64,000 nt of DNA, from contig CM045761.1 in NCBI GenBank assembly GCA_025200525.1, positions 202,608,321 through 202,672,320 of the forward strand, in the 5' to 3' direction. A model generated the notes under the pieces. It did not search any database and was not told the origin of the DNA. It worked only from the letters and a program-made list of their open reading frames with translations. Of the stretch, positions 10,100 through 21,320 are shown one piece after another. The stretch's first letter is position 1. The number at the start of each line of letters is the position of its first letter. The position numbers and the translations under genes were made by a program. The stretch comes from Camellia lanceoleosa (taxonomy: Eukaryota > Streptophyta > Magnoliopsida > Ericales > Theaceae).

Positions 10100-13000
10100 A
10101 TAATAAAATAATACAGATATTTTGTTCATGTCATTTCAAATGAAATAATAATCATCTTCTTTGGTTTAGTTTACACAAAAAATTGAATTTTTTTTAAATT
10201 TTTATTTTCATGTTTATAATTTTTAATATTTTAAGTAAATTTTTTTTTTAGATATACATAATGTAGATATACTTAAGAAGTATAATATTTTATAATTTTT
10301 TTAATTCACCAACTACAAAAATGTATATATATATATATATAAATACAAAAAATTAATACGTTATCTTATTTTGTTATATTCAATGATTTTTTTTTTTTTA
10401 AAAAAAATTCTGTACAAATTATATATTTTTTAAATATATCTAGACTAAATTGATCTAATTTAGATATAATGGTAGAAATAAAAATGAAAAATTATATTCA
10501 TAAATCAAAATTTATATAAAAAATATTATAACAATGTTGTGATAGTGATATTGTTGTAAATATAAATCTTGTTTATAGGTGTTTTGTTTTAAAATGAAAC
10601 GTTACCATTAAGCTAGATCATTTGAAAATTCTATATAAAAATTATATTTGTATATCATCATTCAATAAAAATTTGTTCAAATAGAATTTCATGTTTGCAA
10701 GTTGTAAAATTTAGTCATAATAATAGGAAGAAGAAATGATAAGAAAAAAGATAAGATGGTCATTTAGGATATTTTAGGACATGACATTAGTATTTAGGGG
10801 ATAATTTTTAATGAGATTACACAATCTTAGGAAGAAAAATATAATTTTTAAAATATAAGAGAGAATTTGTATTAAACAAAACTTTTAGGGGTGGTAGTGT
10901 AATTTACTATTTTAATAATATTAGAAATTAAATTTTAAAGGTGTATATATATATTTTTAATTTTTCGCTGAATGGGCGGTAATGTAGGCCCATTTCTAAA
11001 GGAATGCGTTGGGTTGGGCCCACGTGTGGACAGGAGGTTGGTTTGACGTCGCCAACCCTCATCCCTTAATCTGAATCTCTGTAACTAGGGCCGACATGAC
11101 ACTTCCAGACGTTGTTTCGTAATTCTCTTTTCATCCGGACAGAGTGTTCATCAAAATTTGGTCGACGGTCCTCATGCGTTTTCCTATTTTTGGTGTTGTC
11201 TTTTTGGAGAGAGAAAATTGAGTTAAAATAACATAAAAATAAATTAAAATTTATATAATAAAATTGGAAAATTTTAAAAAATATATTAAAATGTCTTAAG
11301 GTTACATTTTATTTTAAAGATTAAAATTAATTATTAAATTTATCTTAAGCTCAAGATTTATTTCATTTCCAATCACCAACTTTCTTTTCCTCTTTTTGTG
11401 CACTCATGCATTCTCTCTCTCTCCATCCTCTTCCACCGTCTTAATTCTTTCATTTTTATTTTTTTAATTTCCTCACTATGGGGCTTTTTAGCAAACAAAA
11501 ATGAGTGAGACCTCTAAAATTAGAACTCTAAAGGGACATTAATTTGTCATTTTCTCACTTTTGTTTTGTCTTTTACCTTCCTCTGTTTTTTTTTTTTTTA
11601 AATAGTGACAGCTCATTAGAGCTGCTTTTGAGCAGTTCTAATTAGAGCTCTCTAGCAAAGCCCTTTGGCAAACACCAAAACAATCAATTTTTTTTAACTT
11701 TTTAGCTTTTTTATGTCACATAATCTCTCTATTTTTTTACATCAAAAAAGTTAAAAAATCAAAAAAAAATCAAAAAGTCAATTTTTTACCAAATTTTCAA
11801 AACACCACTATGTCTTTATTTTTTATTTTTCCTTTTATGCTCACTTAGTTTATTTATGTGTCTTTAGACATGAGCATATATTAATAGTTAAGAAGATAAA
11901 ATATTACGTTCAATTCATAATAAGTTATTTTTTTATCTCATAACTATTAAATCAATTAAAAAAAAATCTAACGATTTTTACCTATTTTTATGTTGTGTTG
12001 TAAGTAACCAAACTGGACAATGGTGAATAAATAGATTTTTGATTATCTTGAATTTGAATCTCAAAATCAATACCAATCCACAAAGATAATAGTAAATTAA
12101 TTCTGTGATTAGTTGGATGACTTTGGAATTATTGTTTTTTGCACAACCTAATCAAATACCATATTTAAATCCAATGGGATACGTGATACATCAGTGAACG
12201 TATAAAATAATTAGAATTCAAATGTTCTACATTCGGCATGGCTACCTTCAACAAGGTTTTTTCATCAAAATTTATCTCTCAAATCTAAGGCTCCATTTGA
12301 TTATGATTTGAGTATAAAGTTGTAATTTAAGTGTGGAATTGTGATTTAAGTTTTGAAAAGAGAAAATTTGTTTAGTTATGAGTTTTGAAAAGTATTTTAA
12401 AAAGAATTTTAAAATTTTAAATTTTGAAAAGAATTTTGAGTTTTAAGTTTTTAAATATTGGGTTGTATATTGCATGTTTTGGATTTATTTTTTTAAAATA
12501 TTAAAAAATGTTTAAGAAAATTTTATTTTTTATTTTAAATATATAATTTTTATTTAAATATTTTATTTTATTTTGTAAATATTTTAATTTTTTAATTTTT
12601 AATATTTTAAACTCAAAACACAATTACACACTCAAATCATAACTAAACACATGACTTAAAACTGAATTCAATAATTATTTTCAAAACCCATAATCAAACA
12701 CATAACTTGAAATTTTACACTACTTTCAAAAATCTACACTCAAATTGTAACCAAATATTTAACAAAAAAATAAAAATATTTATAAAAATATTTATAAAAT
12801 AAAATAAAAAGTAAAAAATATTTAAAATAAAATTATATATTTCAAATAAAAAATGATTTTTAAAATTTTTTAATATTTTAAAAAATACAGCTCATAAATG
12901 TATAAAATATAGTGCACATTAAAAGAAATAAATAAATAATATAAATATTTAAAATATAAAATATTTACCCTAAAAATAAGATTAAGAATTTTTTTAAATA

Positions 13001-13300
13001 TTTAAAAAAATAAATCCAAAAAATTTCAAAATACAACTCAAAATTCTTTTCAAAACTCATAACCAAATAAATTTTTTATTTTCGGAACTCAATTTAAAAC
13101 TCATAACTCAAAACACGACTTTATATTCAAATCATGATTCTAAAAATAAATTAAAAAAACAATATAAAAAAAATGATTTTTTTTTTTAAAATAGAGTTTT
13201 GAAAAGAGTTTTGAATTGAGTTTTGAGTTGTGTATTTGATTAAGAGATTTAAAAATAATTTTTAAATTGAGTTTTAAATTGTATTTAGTTATGAGTATTG

Positions 13301-13332
<32 letters not shown>

Positions 13333-13496
13333 TTGAAACTGTGAATCCAAAAGAGAGCCAAACATGGCTTAAATAACTTTGAATTTAATTCGTAACTCAT
13401 ATTTTTAAAGAAACAACATAAAATTTAAGTATTGATTTAAAAACCACTTAATTTGCAAAGTTAATTTTAAAAAAAAGGTGGATTTGATCAATAACT
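10100..13496. other. AT-rich intergenic DNA with foldback repeats
   Basis: No coding region seen. A GC-richer patch at about 10975-11180 carries GGGCCCACGTGTGG, a G-box next to a site-II-like TGGGCC. Its function is unknown. The stretch 12290-13400 is built from repeated ATGATTTGAGT / ACTCAAATCAT modules in both orientations, and a 27-base A run lies near 13301. Confidence 0.5.
12292..12755. mobile_element. foldback miniature element
   Basis: The left arm starts CATTTGATTATGATTTGAGT and continues with TTTGTTTAGTTATGAGTTTTG. The right arm carries the complementary motifs in inverse order (CAAATCATAACTAAACACATG, then CTACACTCAAATTGTAACCAAAT). The same modules recur at 13020-13140, 13190-13300, 54628-54840 and 55250-55345. 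This is a non-coding inverted-repeat family; the exact ends are not resolved. Confidence 0.55.
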
Positions 13497-15149
13497 CTAC
13501 ATTCCACCGGGTGGCAATGAGCCCATGCTCTTTGCAATATCTCTGAGAGAGAACTTGTGGATCTTCCCCGTTGAGCTTCTGGGAAGTTCTTCCATAAACA
13601 CCACAGTCTTGGGCACCATGTAATGTGGCAACCTAGCCCTACAAAACTCGATCACATCATTTTCCCTCACCTTCTCATCAATCCTATCCTTCAAACTTAC
13701 AAAAGCACAACCAGTCTCTCCCCAGAACTCATCGGGTTTGGCAACCACCGCGGCGTCATTAACCGCCGGGTGACTATACAAAATCGATTCAACCTCAACA
13801 CTACACACATTCTCGCCACCACTTATAATTACGTCCTTCGATCGATCCTTGATCTCTAAGTAACCATCTGGGTGCACCACTCCCACATCTCCAGTATATA
13901 GCCAACCATTAGCTCGCATGCATTGAGATGTCAATTCTGGGTCTTTAAAATAACCTAGCATCAGGCACCCACCTCTTAAAACAATCTCTCCTAGCGTCAT
14001 CCCATCTCGCTTCACGCTCATTCCCGACACGAAATCCACTACTTCCGCCTCCGTCATGCAAACAGTCCTCACGCCTTGTCTAGCCTTCATCCTCGCCTTA
14101 TCTGTCGCCGGCAATGTATTCCAATTCTGTTTCCACGCGCATGACACCACCACCCCAGCCACTTCCGTCGACCCGTACCCGTGACTTACCACAAAACCCA
14201 TCGATTCAACGCGCAGGAGCACCGCCGCTGGTGGTGGAGCTCCGCCAGTTAGAAAGTGGACTGGATTTTTCAAAGGTGTTGAAATAAAGTTTGATAGCAT
14301 GTTTAGCACCACGGGTGCACCACACATATGTGTTACATTGTATCTATTTATCAAATGGTAGACGAGTGCCACGTCGAATTTTCGTAGACAGATGTTGGTC
14401 CCACCAACGGCTGCCATTCCCCAAGAGAAGCTCCAACCGTTGGAATGAAACAATGGTAGGGTCCACAGGTAAACGGGTTGTTTTTGCATTGCCCAATCGA
14501 TTAAAGAATCGACTGTGATGATGAAAATCGAACGGTGGGAATGTACCACACCCTTGGGAGATGAGGTTGTGCCGGATGTATAGTTTAAGACCATTGGGTC
14601 CCACTCGCTTTCAGGTCGGACCCACTTGAACTCCGGATCACCCCTGTTTACCAAATCCTCGTAACCAATGTCCACGGCCGTTGATGATGATAGATTAAAA
14701 GAGACCTCATCGTCCGTGATGAGGACGAGAAGAGGGTGTTGGGCTTCGGATGGCAACAATGTGATCGCTTGGATGACGAGAGATTTCATTTGTGAATCTA
14801 CGAATACGAGTTTTGATTCGCTGTGATTGAGGAGCACTGATATCATACGGGCATCAAGGCGTGTGTTAACGGTGTTAAGAATTGCACCGGTCATGGGGAC
14901 AGCAAATTGTAGCTCGTACATGGCGGGTATGTTGGGGGCCACGACGGACACCACATGGCCCCTCCCGATGCCAAGTGATGCGATGGAAGAAGCCAGTCGG
15001 ATGCATCGACGGTTAGTCTGTGACCACGTGTAAGTGGTGGTGTTGTACACAATGGAAGGGCAGTCACCGTAAATTGTAGCTGCTCTTTCGAGAAATGTTA
15101 GAGGAGTGAGAGGACATGAATTAGCAGGGCTTGGTTTTAGTAGATCCAT
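13497..15149 (-). CDS. acyl-activating enzyme (AAE clade VI type), intronless
   Basis: 550 residues in one exon. The enzyme belongs to the adenylate-forming superfamily, which converts a carboxylate, ATP and CoA to acyl-CoA through an acyl-AMP. Seen: P-loop TSGTTSSPKG (191-200), GYGSTE (324-329), YTGD (418-421), the hinge region DRSKDVIISGGENV (435-448) and the C-terminal catalytic lysine in SSTGKIHK (K529). From memory the whole protein, from the PANSCPLTPLTFLERAA start onward, resembles Arabidopsis AAE5/AAE6-type proteins. The natural substrate is not predictable; short or medium carboxylates are usual for the clade. Those relatives end in a peroxisomal tripeptide such as SRM, while this protein ends PPGGM, which is not a PTS1, so cytosolic location is possible. 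The ATG at 15149 gives the family's usual N-terminus. No stop or frameshift is seen. Confidence 0.9.
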   Translation of the reverse strand: MDLLKPSPANSCPLTPLTFLERAATIYGDCPSIVYNTTTYTWSQTNRRCIRLASSIASLGIGRGHVVSVVAPNIPAMYELQFAVPMTGAILNTVNTRLDARMISVLLNHSESKLVFVDSQMKSLVIQAITLLPSEAQHPLLVLITDDEVSFNLSSSTAVDIGYEDLVNRGDPEFKWVRPESEWDPMVLNYTSGTTSSPKGVVHSHRSIFIITVDSLIDWAMQKQPVYLWTLPLFHSNGWSFSWGMAAVGGTNICLRKFDVALVYHLINRYNVTHMCGAPVVLNMLSNFISTPLKNPVHFLTGGAPPPAAVLLRVESMGFVVSHGYGSTEVAGVVVSCAWKQNWNTLPATDKARMKARQGVRTVCMTEAEVVDFVSGMSVKRDGMTLGEIVLRGGCLMLGYFKDPELTSQCMRANGWLYTGDVGVVHPDGYLEIKDRSKDVIISGGENVCSVEVESILYSHPAVNDAAVVAKPDEFWGETGCAFVSLKDRIDEKVRENDVIEFCRARLPHYMVPKTVVFMEELPRSSTGKIHKFSLRDIAKSMGSLPPGGM

Positions 15150-15645
15150 TTAGAGTCACATATACAACAAGCTTATGAAGGTTTGATATCTGATGTATGG
15201 TTTCTCCTCTAAATTCTAATTGTACCAATGTGCTCAGAGTTATTAATAGAATTAATAACCATGTGGTTTCTTTTTTTAGTTATTAGAATTAATTAATTGA
15301 CTCAGAATTAATAGCCTAATTTACATTAAAAAACATATTTAATGAGGTCTTTAATAAAGTGACCATAAAAAGGAGTCGGTAACAGTTTTGTTTACTACTA
15401 TAAACTTTATTACAACCTAAAACACTTGATTCGTTAATGAAAAATATTAACAATTGTTGTGAGATTTGTGCGATTGATGTTTTGAAAATAATAAAAAAAA
15501 TTATTATTTTTTATTTATTTTTTTTCTTTTAAAAAGCGTGAAAAGTGCCTTGGCTTTCATACTTTTCTTAGTAGAATAGAGTGGGATGAAATTTTGAAAA
15601 TTGAAAGAGAACACACTTTAATAATATAATAAGAACAATAAGCCT

Positions 15646-15868
15646 CCGTTTGGAAAGTGGGTTATCTTTTTAATTTTTTTGACTATTTTAATCTGAGCTA
15701 AAAATCTTGGTTTGGGAAGGACTTTTTAGTTTTTTGGCTTTTTTGACTTTTTTTGTGAGAGAAGAGTGTAATAATTATGGGTTGAATGTGATATTTTATT
15801 TGTTATGACTAAAATAATCTATTTTGTCTTTTGTGACTAAAATAATCCAAAACTAACTTGCCAAACGG
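15646..15868. mobile_element. miniature inverted-repeat element, poly-T-rich family
   Basis: Perfect 8-bp terminal inverted repeat CCGTTTGG (15646-15653) and CCAAACGG (15861-15868). The inside has T-rich tracts of the TTTTTTGGCTTTTTTGAC type and a TGGGTTGAATGTGATATTTT core shared with the copies near 8862 and 28147. It has no coding capacity. Confidence 0.65.
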
Positions 15869-16665
15869 ACCCTAAGAAAGTTTTCATAAAATTGTTTTGG
15901 TTATATAACATAGCTCCATTTGAAATTGTGAGCCCCTATGGGTCTGCGCTGTAAGAAGCCCACTTTTTCTGATTGTAGAATAATGTTTGGATTTGCTCCA
16001 GTTGTGCAAGATAATTATTGGGCCAGAGCTATACTTGGGTTAAAGCACCACTGCCCTTAAACAAATTAGGATTTTGGCACTATTGTGGGTTGGGCAGGTC
16101 AAAAGTCAAAATTTCAAAATTGCTTCTGGGCAAACCCATAACAATGTATGCCCATTTGCATAGCAGTAGATAAAAAATAAGAAACATAAACAATTATTTG
16201 GGATAACAAAAATGGATCAACAATTTAAAATAGAGAAAATATATCTATCTTATTGCACGTGGCTTTCAACATGGTTGATTAAAATTTGTTTTGACAGTAA
16301 ATTTTTTTTTAAAAAGTTAAAAAATCTATATATATATATATATATATTTTAAAAACTAAAAAAAAAAAATCCAAAATTTAAAGGAAAGAAACGAAAAATT
16401 AATGAAACATTTCTCTCAAACTTTATATAGTAAGAGAGATTTAAAATATTTTTTTTATTAGTTAAGGTCTCTCAATAAAATTTTTCTATAATCATATTAG
16501 AAAAATGTTAAAATTTCTCTGTCCCGCAGCAAAATTTCACTAAGTCGAGCAAAATTTATTTAAATCAAATTTTTTATGTAAAAATACTCAAGACCTTTCC
16601 AAAAAAAAAAAAAAAAAAAATTCTCAAAATTTATGTCTTTTAAATATGTCCAATCATTGTTTTCT

Positions 16666-16675
16666 CATATAAATG
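16666..16675 (+). promoter_or_regulatory. candidate TATA element of the membrane-protein gene
   Basis: CATATAAATG about 150 bp upstream of the start codon, followed by a purine-rich then pyrimidine-rich leader typical of plant 5' UTRs. Confidence 0.4.
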
Positions 16676-16824
16676 TAGGATTATTTATTCAAAAACATAA
16701 TAAGAAATAAACAAAGAGAGAAAGGAAGGGAGAAAGAGAAGCTGATGCTTTTCTTTTCCCTTTCTCTCCCCCTTGTTCTCGTGGGGAATTCAAATTCGTC
16801 TTCTTCTCTTGTTGAATTTGCAAA

Positions 16825-18888
16825 ATGACATTTCAAGATTTGAGAGATTTTAGAGAGAGAGACAGCGGAGGAGGGAACGAATCGATGATAACACGATCGA
16901 ATCTGGCGGAACAGCTTAGGGAGTATCAAATTCGATCCAAGTACGATTGGGCTTCTGTCTCTTTCTTCTCCTCTACTTCTAATCTCACTCATTCGAGGTA
17001 TCCTTCTAATCTAATCACCCTTTCATTTGAATCCTAATTTGAGGGGTTTTTTTTTTTACCCCCCAAATTTTTTCATCATTGTTACGTGCTTGCGTGATCG
17101 AAATTCTGATTAGAGCTACTTATAATTTAATTTAATAATTTTTATTTTGGATGATTATTGGGTCCGATTGGATCCGTTAGGTTGTTGGTGTACATTGGTA
17201 GAATTTATGATTATAGGTATTTGAAGTGTAAAAGCATGAATTAAGAAATATATGGTCGAAACTACCAAACCATAATTCAATTGTTAATTGGTGTTGGAAT
17301 AATTCATTCTGTCAAATAAATATTTTGCTTGGTTTATTTTATGGGAATTTTGACTGTTGACTGTTGAAGAAATGACTCTGTTCAATTTCAAACCCTTCGT
17401 CCCTTGACATGATCAACTCTTTTTTTTTTTTTTTTTTCTTTCTTTTTTTTATTTATTGTTATTATGACCAGATTTGAGACGGCTTAGAGTCTCTGGTGAT
17501 GTAAGAGTTATTAGCATTTAACTTTTAATAATGGTGGTTGAAATATTGTTGTTGTGATGCCTTTCATTAATTTTATTTCTACCACTCATAAAAATTGCTT
17601 GCTGAAGTGAGTTTGTGGTGGACAAGCTGTCAATGGAAAATGGCAAAGAAAAGACCAAAACTTCACACACAAAGGAAAGCAAGAATTGATTTTGCTTGGA
17701 GAAATGGTTATGTCCATCTAGAGGGAGACTAAATTCAGTATAACAATTAAACATGCTCCGTCTCTCATCAATTATAAACCTCCCTTCTTGCATGCGGCCC
17801 CGTTGGATAAAGCTCGATTTGTATGTCATGAAAATTGAAAAATAATTAGCGGGTCCAAGTTCTATTTGTATAGTCTTTTGCTTAGCTCTATCCTGTGCTT
17901 AGGTGAAGGCCTTGCATTTCTTTTATGGTAATACGAGTATCGACTCTGAAAAGTTGAGAGAGAGAGAGAGAGAGAGAGAGCATGACTTCTATTAGAGCCA
18001 ACTGGAGGAAATATGATCAACGTGGCTGACCTCAAGGAATTAGGACAAACACTTGTTGACTGATGTTTTCTTTTTCTTTTTTTGAGTATTTTTTTTTAAT
18101 TGTTTAGTGACTAATTTTAAATTTATATTTCTAGTTCTCTGCGTGCTTATTGCTCTAGATTTTAAATTTGCTAATATCCATTCACTTCCTCAAGTATAGC
18201 CTATAGGTGTATTAAGTCTTTGCCATTTTGCAATTTGAATCTGGAGTTGGTATTATAAAATTTTAGTATTTCAGACTTTTAATGAAAAAGAAGCTTGTTT
18301 TGTGTAGCATAATTGTTGATTTTTGATCATTTGATAAGGATTTCTGTTGGCAAATATTGTGTTCTATCATGTATTCATATTGATTGAGATTGAAACACTA
18401 GAAAGGAATTTAGATGGAAAAAACAGAGTATTCTGTGTGAACCTTTAAATTCATCACCAACATGAACTTATGTGAGATCCAACAGAAAGTCTTTTTCCTC
18501 AGGATTTTCTTTTAATTATTTCATTATCCATTTGCAATGGCACAAGTGAGGTGGTTCTTTAAAAAATAACAAATCCCATTGTTTGTGCTATATGATGATA
18601 AATCTGTATTGGGCAACGAAGAACAGCACCACTCTGACATCTAATTGTCTTGCTTTGGCTTTGGCTTTCTATGGATGCAGGGTGGACGTTGTGATCTTTG
18701 TAATATGGGAACTCGTCATTTTAGCATCCCTGGTTTTCTCAGCTGTTTCATTATATGTCAGGCATATTAAACTTGCATTTATATTAGTTTGCATCACATT
18801 GCTACTATTTGTGTGCATGAAAATTACAAAGCAAGTAAGACTGGCCCGGAAAAAGAAACGAAGGATGCTTCTTCCATTGTCAATGTAA
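16825..18888 (+). CDS. conserved plant small two-pass membrane protein, two exons
   Basis: Join of 16825-16997 and 18681-18888, with a 1683-bp intron (donor GTATCC, acceptor GATGCAG) that splits an Arg codon; 126 residues. The N-terminal half is soluble and charged (RDFRERDSGGGNESMITRSN, then REYQIRSKYDWASVSFFSS). Two hydrophobic spans follow at about 60-83 (VVIFVIWELVILASLVFS) and 88-104. The protein ends with a strongly basic tail (KQVRLARKKKRR, 108-119) and MLLPLSM. I recall very similar short proteins across flowering plants, annotated only as transmembrane proteins. The function is unknown. The basic tail after the second span predicts a cytosolic C-terminus by the positive-inside rule. 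The splice is supported by frame continuity and by the hydrophobic pattern. Confidence 0.85.
17956..17980 (+). repeat. (GA)n microsatellite in an intron
   Basis: An uninterrupted GA run of 25 bases inside the large intron of the membrane-protein gene. Confidence 0.95.
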
Positions 18889-19610
18889 AGAAAGCTCTAT
18901 GGAGTTGGGGACTTTTTTTCCCCAAGCAACCACACTTTCTTGTGTAAAATGTCGGCATTCTTGACCATTGTTTTTTGTCCATTCTCAGCTTTTTGTTTAT
19001 TGACATGTATGCAGTTAAAGCAAGCTGTTTAAGGAATATAATTGATGTGGTTACTTCAAAACCATATGATCCAATTGTTACTTATCATTTTCTGACTTTG
19101 CTAAGATGCGACTGCTGCTTGTAGGTTTTGGGTTTCTTTTTTGTTTTTTTTCAAATATTGTTATGCATTAGCACAAGACATGATGACCTAACATAATATT
19201 GTTACACTCTCCGCCTCGTTTGGAACTAACTTCTTTTCTTTCTTTATGTATATATATATATATATCTTATTCAAATTTCTTAATTAGCATTTCTTTTGTA
19301 GCTTTTAATTGGCTTTTAGTTTCAAAAAAATCTTTTTTTCTTTTTTTTTTTTGGCCAAAGAAAGAGGAGTTTTATTCATAAAGTGAAATAGGTGAGCCTA
19401 GCAGCCCAATATCAAATTGATGAGAGTGTAAATATCAGGATGGAAAATATACTTCCCACACTTGAGCCTCATCAATTGACAAAGCATGCTGTGCAAATGA
19501 AAAAGAGAGATTCAATGTTTTACTTTTAAGCCAAAAATGAGCCTTCCAATTGGTAAACTAATTGCTGCATATAGGTTATAATTTCATAGCATGTATGACA
19601 TGCATGTTCT
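18889..19610. other. 3' UTR and intergenic DNA
   Basis: The first few hundred bases are probably the 3' UTR of the membrane-protein gene. A (TA)n run occurs at about 19250-19265 and a T-rich run at 19325-19350. No other feature is seen. Confidence 0.4.
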
Positions 19611-20690
19611 TTGGTGTTGGGATCAATGAACTTGACGCAAATTAAAAGTTTATTTGGTATTGGGATCAATGAAGTTGACCTAAATTAAGAGTTTAAGACG
19701 GGTGAGTTCACACTTCGAAATCAATGTTCATTGGAGTTGGCTCAGCCAAGTGGAGCTCACATTTCGAAATCTACGTTCATCGGAGTTGGATCAGCGAAAT
19801 TGACATTAATAAAAAGTTTAAGATAGCTGAGCTCACACATCCAGTCTATATTCATTGAAATTGGATCAGCAAAGTTGACACAAATTAATAGTTTTAAGAT
19901 GGGTGAGCTCACAAAGATCGGCGATTTTTCTCTCTCTAAACCCAAAGCTTCTCTCTCTAAACTTTTCATTTCTTAGGATTTTTGGGTGTGCCGCCGTCGA
20001 GGTCGGGAGGGGATTTTGGTCTCCGGTTTCCTCTCTTCTCTTTCTACCCTCTTTTCTTCCTTTTTCTTTGCTTTTTGCTTAATAACTTTGGAAGTTTCGT
20101 CTTTCCAACCCTCTTCCTCCTTGTGAGATGTTTTGTTCATCGGATTTGCTTTTTCCCTCCTCCGCCTCTCTTCGGCACCATTACCACCACACTGTCGTAA
20201 GATATGTCCCTTCTTCGCTTCCACGATCACAACCTCACCAGATCTACCTCCACCCCTTCTCCACTTCTTCATCTCCCACCAGATTTGCCTCCGGCTATCA
20301 TTTTTGTTGCCGCCTTTCCATTGTCGGGGATTTGAAGATTTTTTCCATATTTCTATTTTTTTGCTTGGTTGTGGTTCAGTTTCCGTCAGTGCTTTGATTG
20401 TACCTTACATATTCTATGGATGTAACTTGTTTATTTATCTCATACTTGCTCTAGTATTGAAATCTTATGATGAACTTTTATTTCGCAATACGAGTTTTGC
20501 GTCTTGATATATTTATAGCTTCTCTTTGGTGCTTTCTTTAAAGATTTTTTCTTTATTTGGTATAAATTTTTATTTTGTTGGATTGAATTTCTTTGCAAAT
20601 ATTGTTTGACTTTCCTATCTTAATGAAAATTTCTATTCATCAAAGAATAAAAAAAAATTAAAAAAAATGGGTGAGCTCACACATTCTAGA
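19611..20690 (+). repeat. degenerate tandem repeat of about 75 bp, interrupted
   Basis: About five diverged units contain TTGGGATCAATGAAGTTGAC / TTGGATCAGCAAAGTTGACA and GATGGGTGAGCTCACACAT. The last unit is split by the insert at 19914-20666. Before that insertion the array would have run to about 19935. Confidence 0.65.
19914..20666 (+). mobile_element. retroposed insert (LINE-like or retrocopy) with A-rich tail and 15-bp TSD
   Basis: The 15-bp direct repeat ATGGGTGAGCTCACA occurs at 19899-19913 and again at 20667-20681, exactly flanking a 753-bp insert that ends in an A-rich tail (about 20647-20666). A long TSD plus an A tail is the signature of target-primed reverse transcription by L1-type machinery. 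The insert starts AAGATCGGCGATTTTTCTCT and has a GC- and pyrimidine-rich first half and an AT-rich second half that looks like a 3' UTR. Frames inside are short and I recognise no protein. It may be a deleted non-autonomous LINE or a retrocopy of a host mRNA. Confidence 0.8.
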
Positions 20691-20941
20691 TTAAAAGGTA
20701 GAAGGATAATTAATTCTATTTCAACTAGTCACCTAATTTCCTATCTCATCTTTGGATTGTTCTATTTGTCTGTAGCCACAAAATGAACGAGTTCCAGACA
20801 AAAGTTACCCAGGCAAGCCTTCAAAATAAAAACAAAAAAATTAAAATTTTAAAAAATCTATATTTTAGATTGTGATACCGACTAAGATCCGAGTGAGATT
20901 TGAATGGTTGTTGAATTGAATGTTGGTCCAATCAAAGAGTA

Positions 20942-21063
20942 ATGCTAGAGATTTCAAAAATTTTATCAAAATTTTTACTAAATGTCTCACATGAGTGTAG
21001 GACCCACGTGTGAGTCTCATACCCATGTAAACCATTTGGTAAAACTTTTAAGATCTCTACCAT
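20942..21063. mobile_element. foldback miniature element, TAGAGAT family
   Basis: The left arm (GCTAGAGATTTCAAAAATTT) and right arm (AAAACTTTTAAGATCTCTAC) are inverted. The centre holds CTCACATGAGTGTAGGACCCA and CACGTGTGAG. A clear relative is at 27990-28136. Confidence 0.6.
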
Positions 21064-21320
21064 TTTTGGCAGTCAAAAGAGGAGCAATTAGTTCTCAAAT
21101 TTACAGCACATTTTGGCTTTTCTCCTTTGGCCTTTTGTCTAATAAAAAGAAGAGATTCATTCAACATAGCTGACATCAAAACATAATACATATATTTCAC
21201 TTTCCGCATAAAGTCTAAATACGATTTAGCCAAACACTATGACAATCAATTTCACAGCTCCTCCCCAAACTCCACTCACAACAAAAACAAAAACAAAAAC
21301 AAAAATTAAAAGCATATTTC

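Larger units (their letters stand above)
15150..16680. other. intergenic DNA between divergent genes
   Basis: Lies between the start of the minus-strand acyl-activating enzyme and the plus-strand membrane-protein gene, so it should hold both promoters. It contains one miniature transposon (15646-15868), an AT microsatellite near 16328-16348 and a TATA-like CATATAAATG at about 16667. No coding frame is seen. Confidence 0.5.

Noticed and set aside
20128..20507. Two overlapping frames of 89 and 124 codons inside the retroposed insert
   Set aside because: Low-complexity Ser/Pro/Phe-rich translations of pyrimidine-rich leader-like sequence, with no recognisable motif.
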